A DNA stretch of 46,153 nt from a virus. Location of the stretch: IMG/VR virus record IMGVR_UViG_3300033388_003361, positions 1 through 46,153 of that record. One strand, 5' to 3'. Shown here piece by piece: positions 7,588 through 15,400 of this stretch. How positions within the stretch are numbered: the stretch's first letter is position 1; the number at the start of each line of letters is the position of its first letter. Below the pieces are notes generated by a model that worked only from the letters and a program-made list of their open reading frames with translations, made no database searches and was not told where the DNA came from. The position numbers and the translations under genes were made by a program.

Positions 7588-7619
7588 AACTAGACAACTG
7601 TCTAGACATATGTCTAGTT
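7588..7619. promoter_or_regulatory. Compound operator: overlapping palindromes
   Basis: Two 16-bp palindromes overlap: CTAGACAACTGTCTAG (7590-7605) and CTAGACATATGTCTAG (7602-7617). They share TGTCTAGACA (7599-7608), itself a palindrome, giving four alternating half-sites of TGTCTAG with dyad centres 6 bases apart. Outer arms AACTAGACA and TGTCTAGTT extend the symmetry. It lies just upstream of the small XRE gene, so it is a strong candidate operator. Confidence 0.8.
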
Positions 7620-7659
7620 GTTAATTGAAGTTTTTATCAAAAAAGTTTGTTTTGAGCAG

Positions 7660-7691
7660 AAAAAAGCCCCACCAAATTAATGATGAGGCTT
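7660..7691 (-). terminator. Intrinsic terminator after late operon
   Basis: In the minus-strand RNA, AAGCCTCATC (7682-7691) pairs with GGTGGGGCTT (7664-7673): ten pairs with two G-U, an 8-base loop and a run of six U. It follows the gene at 7713-8423 and closes the structural operon before the HTH/recombination block. Confidence 0.88.
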
Positions 7692-7712
7692 GGAATTAAC
7701 TGAGAATTATAC

Positions 7713-8423
7713 TTATTTTTTATACTCAGCTGAATCTAAACGTTTCTGAAATTGAGTATCAATCAGAGGAACACAATTGAAGTCGGCAGCAAACTTTTTA
7801 ACCGTATCCCATACCGCAGGCCCCCATGCTCCTGTAGGGTTACCTATATTAGGCTCACAGCATCGAATAAGAACCTTTGTTTTATCAAGAGAAATAACAC
7901 TCATATTCCCATCAGGGAACTTTTTAGAGTATTTAACACCTTCAGAAAACTCTTTTTCAAAATCAGCAATTGGAACTTCAACGCCACCCTCTATTGTTAA
8001 TTCAACATCTTTTTCTAAACATTCCTCAAGGGAATAAACACGCTCCAATGGGGTTATGTCTGTTTTCATCTGTCTGATCGTTGAATATTCCTGTGTATTC
8101 TTTTTTAACACCGCTTTATCGTGCTCTGCGATTAATTGATAATAATCATATGGAGCATCACCGAAATCGGAAAAATCAAGGTTGCCGTATTCTTCATTGT
8201 TTTTACGCTTATGATAGCAGTCTACAATTGTTTCAGTTACGCAACCCCATATAGAGTCTATGTATGCTTTTAGTGCCAATGCTACCGGAATGTCAGCGAA
8301 ACTAAAAACCATTCCCTCAGCTTGTGCAATTGTTGTATACAGCGATTTTTGTGTATTGTCGTCAACTTGTGAAAGAATATAATTTACACAAGCGTCTTTT
8401 AATGGCTGGTGTGGGTCTGTCAT
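7713..8423 (-). CDS. Unknown protein at the end of the structural operon, 236 aa
   Basis: No family was recognised. The protein is acidic, without signal peptide or membrane segment, and has a helical N-terminal half (KRKNNEEYGNLDF, then a charged stretch) and a mixed C-terminal half with GGVEVPIADFEKEF and GNPTGAWGPAVWDTV. It is the last gene before the terminator at 7660-7691 and directly follows the beta-rich receptor-binding candidate, so a virion or fibre-associated role is possible. Start at 8423 with a TAGGAG site. Confidence 0.75.
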   Translation of the reverse strand: MTDPHQPLKDACVNYILSQVDDNTQKSLYTTIAQAEGMVFSFADIPVALALKAYIDSIWGCVTETIVDCYHKRKNNEEYGNLDFSDFGDAPYDYYQLIAEHDKAVLKKNTQEYSTIRQMKTDITPLERVYSLEECLEKDVELTIEGGVEVPIADFEKEFSEGVKYSKKFPDGNMSVISLDKTKVLIRCCEPNIGNPTGAWGPAVWDTVKKFAADFNCVPLIDTQFQKRLDSAEYKK

Positions 8424-8431
8424 ATTTGCTC

Positions 8432-9694
8432 CTATTGAATACTACAAGTTAAAGGGTTGAGTGTTATGTTGGATGTTGACTGAAGGTTAGTTACTTGGAT
8501 TTTAACCAAATCACCATTAAGCAAAGTAAGTGGGACTAGCAGAGCCGTTGATGAAAAAGTACCGGATATTTGATTTTGCGCGGTTATATCATCTTCATTA
8601 GCGTCTTTAACTGAAACACCATTGACCGTCACCCTAAACGAATAAAGGCTTGCTGATCCTGACCCCTTTGCCGATATAGGGCAAAATAGTGAACCACTGA
8701 ACTTTCTACTACCGTCGTATCTTATTTCCCCTGTTGTGGAGTTCATAAGAGTAAATCTTTGTGTATTATCAAGCTCTACAGCGCTATCGTCGAAATTACA
8801 ATCAACATAAACTCCAGAATCTCCTATTATCGTTTCTGAGTCTACTGGAATTATATTTGTTTGAACTGTGAAAGATCCTATTGCTTTACTTGAATCAACA
8901 TCAGCGACACTAGACACAACTACGCCTACAGAGGTTTCGTCTTTTCCTCCTGCTTTAAAGAAAGAGCCGCCATCGTCTGTAAAAGCACCGCCAACCATAG
9001 TCACAACACCACTGTAACCAGAATCGATATCAAACATTGACTCTGTTGTTTTCGCTCTGTAATCTAAATTATTTACAATGACTCTTGCTCCTGTTCCTGA
9101 TATATCAAAAGCAGTCCCACTTGAATCTGCTCCGTCACTCCATTGAGTATCAGTTAACCTAATTGTATCAATATTAACCGCTGTTACACCATCACCACAA
9201 CCAACCATCGCAAATGAATTACATGTTAAAAACTCACAATCAGTAACCGTTGCTACTTTTTGACAACCAAAGCCAAGAGATACGTTATTTAAAATCAGAG
9301 AGTTTCCGTTGCTAAATGTAATAGCTTCAGTATTTGGAGCGTTTAAAACAAGATTGGTAACGTTTAACACAATACTTGTATTAGTGGTTTGAATCATGCT
9401 TTCAACACCAGCATAAGTAAGAAGACAGTTAATATTAACTCCTTCAAAAGTATAGTTTCCGTTTAACTTTGTGAGTTTGATCGGGAAGTCAAGCGTAAGA
9501 CCGCATCCGAACCTATATTTGCCATCTTCTGATAACTCATAAAAACCACCTACTGGAGTTCCTAAATCAGAAGGTAGTTTTATTGTGTTTTCAACCTCAA
9601 GTTGCCCAATTCTTGCTTCTGCATCAGTTGCATTTGCGTTAATAACATTCCTTACTGCTCCATGTGTTGTTTCCGGTGCTTGCTGCTGTGTCAT
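8432..9694 (-). CDS. Beta-solenoid-like receptor-binding/tail protein
   Basis: A 420-aa protein starting MTQQQAPETTHG. The body is beta-strand rich with many Asn/Thr/Ser/Gly turns and repeating short strands (for example LNVTNLVLNAPNTEAITF, then LILNNVSLGFG), the look of a right-handed beta-helix spike. A beta-sandwich-like C-terminal part (from about residue 320) follows. I prefer ATG 9694 because AAGGAGAT is too close to the ATG at 9700. Position after the lectin-like protein suggests adsorption to the host surface. No enzyme motif is visible. Confidence 0.72.
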   Translation of the reverse strand: MTQQQAPETTHGAVRNVINANATDAEARIGQLEVENTIKLPSDLGTPVGGFYELSEDGKYRFGCGLTLDFPIKLTKLNGNYTFEGVNINCLLTYAGVESMIQTTNTSIVLNVTNLVLNAPNTEAITFSNGNSLILNNVSLGFGCQKVATVTDCEFLTCNSFAMVGCGDGVTAVNIDTIRLTDTQWSDGADSSGTAFDISGTGARVIVNNLDYRAKTTESMFDIDSGYSGVVTMVGGAFTDDGGSFFKAGGKDETSVGVVVSSVADVDSSKAIGSFTVQTNIIPVDSETIIGDSGVYVDCNFDDSAVELDNTQRFTLMNSTTGEIRYDGSRKFSGSLFCPISAKGSGSASLYSFRVTVNGVSVKDANEDDITAQNQISGTFSSTALLVPLTLLNGDLVKIQVTNLQSTSNITLNPLTCSIQ

Positions 9695-9706
9695 ATTCAT
9701 ATCTCC

Positions 9707-11389
9707 TTAATCATTATAAATTTCAGTGTCAACCCAAGCTTCCGTATCTATCCAAGGAACTTGAAATGGTGTCTTTCTAAGCACCCAGTTTAAATACCAC
9801 GGCGTTTTGCTTGTTACATCCGTTGTCAAAATACCTTTATTTTCATAGTCTTCAACTATAGCTGAATAAGGTATAAGTATAGGATTTCCAGATGCATCGT
9901 AAAAAATTCTTGTATCAAAGTAATCTTCTTCTGCTTTTCTGATTTCTGGTGCTGGAGGCTGTGTAAATGTGTTCTCTGCTCCAATCGGATAAAGTTCAGA
10001 CCCTACGTGTCGAGAAACCCAAGTATATCCTAAAAGCGTGTCGCCATCGGTTAGAATGCTTGTTCCATTTTGTTTGAAAATTACTTGTTTAAATGTTCCA
10101 GGCGATGCGTCAAGCTCCCACTTATCAAAACCGTTGAGTTGATTGAACTTCTCGACAGTATTGCTCTTGTCAAAAAGGCTAGCAGTCGGGCCACTTATTA
10201 AATACTGAGTTCCTAATTTAGTGTCAAAAACGTCTACACCAGAGCCACAACTGAAGGGAATGAAAATACCATTCGACAACTCAATATAGAACATTGTTCC
10301 GGCTGTCCAGCTAATAGTATCCGTGACTAACGAAGGTGTTGCTGTACCTCCGAAACTAGCAATAGACAAGCCGCTGAAATCAACAGATTGAATAAAATGC
10401 GTTCCATCTGAAACAGTTATATTCGCGTCTGTAATCTGCAAAGGAAGTTTAGCGCGTCCGGGATTTCCTAAAGGATCACCGTTAACGTCAATCTGTTGAG
10501 GCAATGGAAGTGCTAGGTTTTCCGGTGTGTTAAGTGCTTGAATAAACTCAGCGCCTGATTCTGTGTATCCGATTAGATTCTGATCGCTTGGAACATCTAT
10601 TGACCGTTGGCGTGTGTTGCCGTCAATCGTTCCGTTAAGTGTTCCGTGGTTTGCATTAGGAACTAAGCCTATACCAGAAGAATCGTAGACTGTGGCAAAA
10701 GTGCTACCTGCGGGAGCGTCCTCAGAGTTGTGATGCAGAGCAGTAATTCCGTTCTTTTTTACAGTTATGCTACCAAGCAGCCCCCCTATGTAATTACTTC
10801 TGAGATTAAATAATAGAAATGCAGCCGTTGTAGCTCCAAACCCGCCTGTTGCGAATGAGCCTTTCAGGACATTATCTTGATACACTGAGACAGTTGAACC
10901 AGTTTGAATATATGAATAATCGTGAAATTCTGTCACATCGTCGCACGCAACCACAAGGTCCAGTCCAGAGTTACTGTCTCTAGAAGCTATGATTTGATTT
11001 AGATCATTAACACCAAAGGTGACTTGATAATCGCCTGTTCCAAAAGAGCTAGAGGTTATTAATGGTAAATTTTGGGTTCTGTTTATGTATTTAAAGTCCT
11101 TTATATATATCTCCACAACATCAGATGAAGAGCATGTTACGCTGTCGTAGTCTACGAAATTATCAGTACCGTTAGCACGAATAAACGCACCCTCGTGAAT
11201 ATCCCTTAACTCATCGCCTTTTTTATCAGGGAAGAAACTGTTTCCGTCGAGGTCGCGATAGATTGGTTCGTCGTGGAAAAGGTACTGGATGACGCTATAC
11301 CATTCGAGAGGTCTAGGATATTCATCGCTTCCACTGAGAGGAGCCAAAGCCATCCCTCTCAGCATCGGGCGTAACATTCCCCTAAACAT
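9707..11389 (-). CDS. Tail/receptor-binding protein with lectin-like region
   Basis: A 560-aa virion protein. Residues about 70-220 resemble a LamG/concanavalin-like beta-sandwich (YQVTFGVNDLNQIIASRD, then TGSTVSVYQDNVLKGSF). The C-terminal third ends in a Trp-rich tail (PWYLNWVLRKTPFQVPW). The N terminus is short and Met-rich, possibly an attachment peptide. It starts just after the stop of the small gene at 11391. Together with the neighbour at 8432-9694 it probably forms the distal adsorption apparatus. Family assignment is by fold impression only. Confidence 0.7.
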   Translation of the reverse strand: MFRGMLRPMLRGMALAPLSGSDEYPRPLEWYSVIQYLFHDEPIYRDLDGNSFFPDKKGDELRDIHEGAFIRANGTDNFVDYDSVTCSSSDVVEIYIKDFKYINRTQNLPLITSSSFGTGDYQVTFGVNDLNQIIASRDSNSGLDLVVACDDVTEFHDYSYIQTGSTVSVYQDNVLKGSFATGGFGATTAAFLLFNLRSNYIGGLLGSITVKKNGITALHHNSEDAPAGSTFATVYDSSGIGLVPNANHGTLNGTIDGNTRQRSIDVPSDQNLIGYTESGAEFIQALNTPENLALPLPQQIDVNGDPLGNPGRAKLPLQITDANITVSDGTHFIQSVDFSGLSIASFGGTATPSLVTDTISWTAGTMFYIELSNGIFIPFSCGSGVDVFDTKLGTQYLISGPTASLFDKSNTVEKFNQLNGFDKWELDASPGTFKQVIFKQNGTSILTDGDTLLGYTWVSRHVGSELYPIGAENTFTQPPAPEIRKAEEDYFDTRIFYDASGNPILIPYSAIVEDYENKGILTTDVTSKTPWYLNWVLRKTPFQVPWIDTEAWVDTEIYND

Positions 11390-11390
11390 A

Positions 11391-11708
11391 TTACACTCTC
11401 ACTACTAGAAGGTCAGAACTCGCCCCGACACCAGTTGGGTCAACTCTCACCCTTACTCTAGATTTGCTTACATATTCCATTGCAAACGCGCTAGAAAACT
11501 CATAAGGAGCGCCAGTTGTCGGATTGATCATTGGGGCCCACAATTCATCGTGATATAGGTCAATCTGCAAGCGAACAACATCAGTCGCAAAAGCACCAGT
11601 TCCTCTAATGATAAATTCTGAATCATTGAATTTATCCGATCTTGCCCCACCTAACGCTTTGTCGATACCATTCGCAGCATCATAAATAACATCATACTTC
11701 TTTTCCAT
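11391..11708 (-). CDS. Small beta-rich virion-associated protein, 105 aa
   Basis: A 105-aa protein, mostly predicted beta (DVVRLQIDLYHDELW, SKSRVRVRVDPTGVG), ending in a hydrophobic Leu/Val strand. It lacks membrane segments. GAGGTAACAAG precedes the ATG. It is placed between the DUF1353-like gene and the lectin-like tail protein, so a minor tail component is the simplest reading. No family recognised. Confidence 0.7.
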   Translation of the reverse strand: MEKKYDVIYDAANGIDKALGGARSDKFNDSEFIIRGTGAFATDVVRLQIDLYHDELWAPMINPTTGAPYEFSSAFAMEYVSKSRVRVRVDPTGVGASSDLLVVRV

Positions 11709-11718
11709 CTTGTTACCT

Positions 11719-12219
11719 CTATTTAGTTAATTTATATCCGTTACTTTCTGCTATATGAGTTAAAACTGATTCAGAAACCGTTTCTATTACCGGAGTTGAA
11801 TCTTTGAAACACATCCATCCACCGAAGTCAAGACCAATATTAATCGCTCTTGAATCAAGCAAACTCTCGCCATCCTGTCGGCTTCCATCCAGTAGAATAT
11901 CATCCCATTCTGTTTGAGTGATATCATCGAACTGGTCATAAGCTCCATTCATGAATCCTTTAAGGATCGAGTATCCAAGATCATGAAGAACAAACCACCT
12001 TAAGGATAATCCCATTCTGTCAAGGAACGATTTAACCGCCGCAGGAATTGAACCGAAGTTAGTTACAAACCCGGCAGGAATAGTTATAATCCGACCATCA
12101 GGAAGCATTACCTCAAGGTTGGTAAGATTAATCCAAAACTCACCATCCCACTTGCCGCCCTTAAGGTATGGAGCAATTACCGTATTCTTAAGTGGTGTTA
12201 GGAATTTAAGATTTCCCAT
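11719..12219 (-). CDS. DUF1353-family phage protein
   Basis: A 166-aa protein matching the DUF1353 pattern: IPAGFVTNFGSIP near residue 50, then LRWFVLHDLGYSI with the conserved HD pair, and a C-terminal region with a conserved acidic helix. DUF1353 proteins are common in phage structural or lysis regions and their biochemical role is not settled. The start at 12219 has GAGG nine bases upstream within the preceding gene, with which it overlaps by 14 bases. As no endolysin is recognised in this phage and the upstream partner is a membrane protein, a lysis or tail role is worth testing (inference). Confidence 0.78.
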   Translation of the reverse strand: MGNLKFLTPLKNTVIAPYLKGGKWDGEFWINLTNLEVMLPDGRIITIPAGFVTNFGSIPAAVKSFLDRMGLSLRWFVLHDLGYSILKGFMNGAYDQFDDITQTEWDDILLDGSRQDGESLLDSRAINIGLDFGGWMCFKDSTPVIETVSESVLTHIAESNGYKLTK

Positions 12220-12496
12220 GCTCTTTTGCCTCATGCTTTAGGATTGCATTTTCTATGTCTTTATTTATGCTAGTCTTAACTTCATTGGTTCTGATAGCAC
12301 ATACATCATGCTTAACAAATTTTGTCCCTTGGTGTATTTTTATCTCTTCAATCTGATCGTATACAGCATTAAATGATTCTGATACTGTATCAAACCTCTT
12401 CCATAGAAAAATAATTACGGCAGCAGTACAGCACACTAAGGTAAAAATCAAACTACCAATCGCTACAGCTATGTTTACCCACATTCCTGCTTCCAT
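12206..12496 (-). CDS. Single-pass membrane protein, holin/spanin-like, 96 aa
   Basis: One long hydrophobic segment (residues about 7-31, IAVAIGSLIFTLVCCTAAVI) is followed by a polar helical domain with KRFDTVSESFNAVYDQIEEI and a charged tail. Size and layout fit a class III-like holin or a small inner-membrane spanin, but no family signature decides. The start overlaps the stop of the giant ejection protein as TAATG, and the end overlaps the DUF1353-like gene. Confidence 0.7.
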   Translation of the reverse strand: MEAGMWVNIAVAIGSLIFTLVCCTAAVIIFLWKRFDTVSESFNAVYDQIEEIKIHQGTKFVKHDVCAIRTNEVKTSINKDIENAILKHEAKEHGKS

Positions 12497-15400
12497 TATA
12501 GACCTTCGCTTTTCCGGGCTCTGCGCCTGGATTCTGTAAATATCGATCTCATTTTTAAAATATCCTTTTTCGTAGGATTCTTAATACTTAACTGCCTTTT
12601 TCTGATCATGTTGTCAATTTTCGCTTTTGCTAATTGACCCGCCCTTTTAGCAAAACTATAATATTCGTCTCCACTCAAATAAATGGGTTCACCGGACTTA
12701 CTAAATGAATAACCAGGTACGGACGGCCAATATTCATCGTTTGGATTCTTAAGGTTCCAGTTCATGATGAGCTGATCAGCCTTTCCCATTTCTGAAGGCA
12801 TTGATTTAATCGGAGAGGTTGCGCGCCATAATGCAGTAAGGAAAGGGGCTCCAGTTTGAAGACCGTTTCTATTCTCCATATCCCGTCCCCACATGTCAAC
12901 TTTAGGAACTCCTTTTATAAATCCGGCCTTCTGTGCCAGTAATGTACCAAACTGCTCTGTAAGCCATTCGGTACCATGGGCAAAATTGCGTCTCTCCCTG
13001 ACAACATCGTCAACCTTTGTCACCGAACCTCGATAAACGTTCGGAACCCATGACGCAATAAAGTTTGTCGCGTATTTCTCCATACCTTGATCTTTTTCAA
13101 ATGCTCTCACAACATCGTTTAATCCTGATAAAAAAGTTTGATCTACAATATTTTCACGCAATGATGATTTTATCATTTTTGACGCTTTTGCAAGATCTTT
13201 TTCGTTTTGAGCCACATTCCATGCGTTAACACCATCAACAGAAAGACCAAGCATTATTCCGAAAGGCTGGATTCTGCTATAGTCGTACCACGTACCGTTG
13301 ATCTTTATCGACGAAGGGGGCAGGTTTTGGCGCTCCCAACGAGCTTTGCTTGATCCAAACTGACCCTGAGTACCAGTGATAAAGATTTCATCTTCGCCAT
13401 CACTACCACCCATAAGACTTGATAAAGTAAATACAGCACCCCAAGCCATGACTTGTTCTGCAACCTGTCTCGTTCCTTTATCACCCTTAAGTTTCCCTAA
13501 TCTGAAATCATTCGCTATCTTAAGGATTCCAAGAGGAGATTTCCTCAAAGCTGTTTTTGTGATATTTGCCGGAGTCTTTCTAAAAGGGAAAAGAAACTTT
13601 CCAACCCATCCAGCAAAACCAGGCTGCTTAGCTAAATGTCCAAGCATCGCGACAAATGCGCCCGTTTCCTGTTGGTGAAGCATCTCAAGCGATCTATTAT
13701 GCGCTATTTCGTGAACATCCGATTTTGGATCAGCAAGTATTTCAGCAACACGTTTATTTACATTATCAAAACCTTTTACACCTTCTTCCTGTGCTTGACG
13801 ATATGCAAATGCTTCTGATTCTCCGGCTTGGATAATTGTCTTTGCAAGTTCATCGGCTGCAAGCAGAACTCGCGTACCAAATCCACGAACGATTCGGCCA
13901 AGAGTTCCACCAATTGCAACACCGGGCTTCTCAAGCTTAGAAACTCCATCCGTAGGCATCTCCATATCCCAAGCCAACATAGCATTTTCCCACGCTGGCT
14001 TAATTGATTTGAACATCGATTTCCATTCGCGTGACATCTCACCAAATGTAGCCGATTTAGGATCTCTTCTGAAAAGGTTAAGCGAAGCTTCTAAGGCACG
14101 TTGAGGCCCAAGCTCGACAGCTGGTAGAATAATATTACCAACGGTATTAGTAGCATGAGTAGTAAACCCAGACAAAATACTGTTAATCCAAAATTCATAA
14201 AGTTTATCTCCTAATGGGGCTTTGGTTGCCATAATTTCGCGCATCACTTTTGCAATCAACTTAGAATCTTTGGTTTGCTCTTCAGTAAGATTGAGCGCGT
14301 CGACTCCGGTAAGGTTCTTGACGTTCTTTAAGGATTTAGCAATAAGCTCTTTTTCATGCTTCATCGCTTCTTTTTTCTTATCCTTCGGGGCATCGCGATA
14401 TAATCGACTTGGAGCAAGAATCATCTTCTTAATATTATTCTGAATATCCTTAACAGGGTCGCCTGTAAGACTGCTTTTAAGCCTCAATACGCGCCCTGCT
14501 TCAGAACGCTGTTCAATCCATTTAGCCATCGCATCAAGAGCTGTCTGATCGTTCTCAATATACATATTCACAATAGAAGGATCATCAAGGGCTTTTTCCA
14601 TGATAACCTTATTGAGATTTGTAGTCATAGCCAGACCACCTTCTGCAATATCCTTAATCACATTTGCAACACTGCGATCTGCAATAAACTTTTCTGCCTC
14701 GCGTTCAATATCAACATCACGCTGAATATCTGTTTCTGTAGAATCCTGTATCGTCTCATTCGCAATCCTCGCCTCTGGAGTAACAAACGGATTGGCCTGT
14801 CTGCGCTCTGTGCTCTTGCTGTTCTGAGGATTAACAACTTGAAATTGCTCCTGAGTTTGAACTTGAGGAACGTTCTGCTCTTGGAATACCTCGCCGGAAG
14901 CTACTTTATCAAATACAACATTTTTACTGTTATATCCAAAAGCCTTAGCCATACGAACCATAGCAGCCTTTATTTTATCGAAAACCTGCGAGATTGGACC
15001 TCTCGGCTTCCTTTTTGCATCTTGATATTTTCTATAAGCTTCTGCTTCTGCCTCTTCATCGCCATTAAATGCTTTATCAAGTGTCTTCTGGTCTGATTCT
15101 GTTAGACCGGAAATTGCTTTTGCTGCATGGAAAACCTCATGATCAACAGTTCCTTGATCCGAATTGCTTGAAAGTTGAATTATGTTATCTCCAGAGATAA
15201 ACGAACCGCGAGCTTGCTGCCCTTCCGGTGTTTGAATATTATCAACAAGTTGAACTGTAATAACCTCACCGTTTGGAAGCGTTGCTGTTGCCGTTGTATC
15301 TGAAGTTTGAACTACATCCGCATAAGGAAGAGCAATCTTAGCGTTTTCAACCCTGTTATTAGGATCAGCCTTAGCATCTGCAACCCCTGTTACTTGATAT

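Noticed and set aside
7562-7592. Rightward TTGACA before the operator as a promoter
   Set aside because: No good -10 at 16-18 bases and no rightward gene follows; only the leftward terminator lies ahead.
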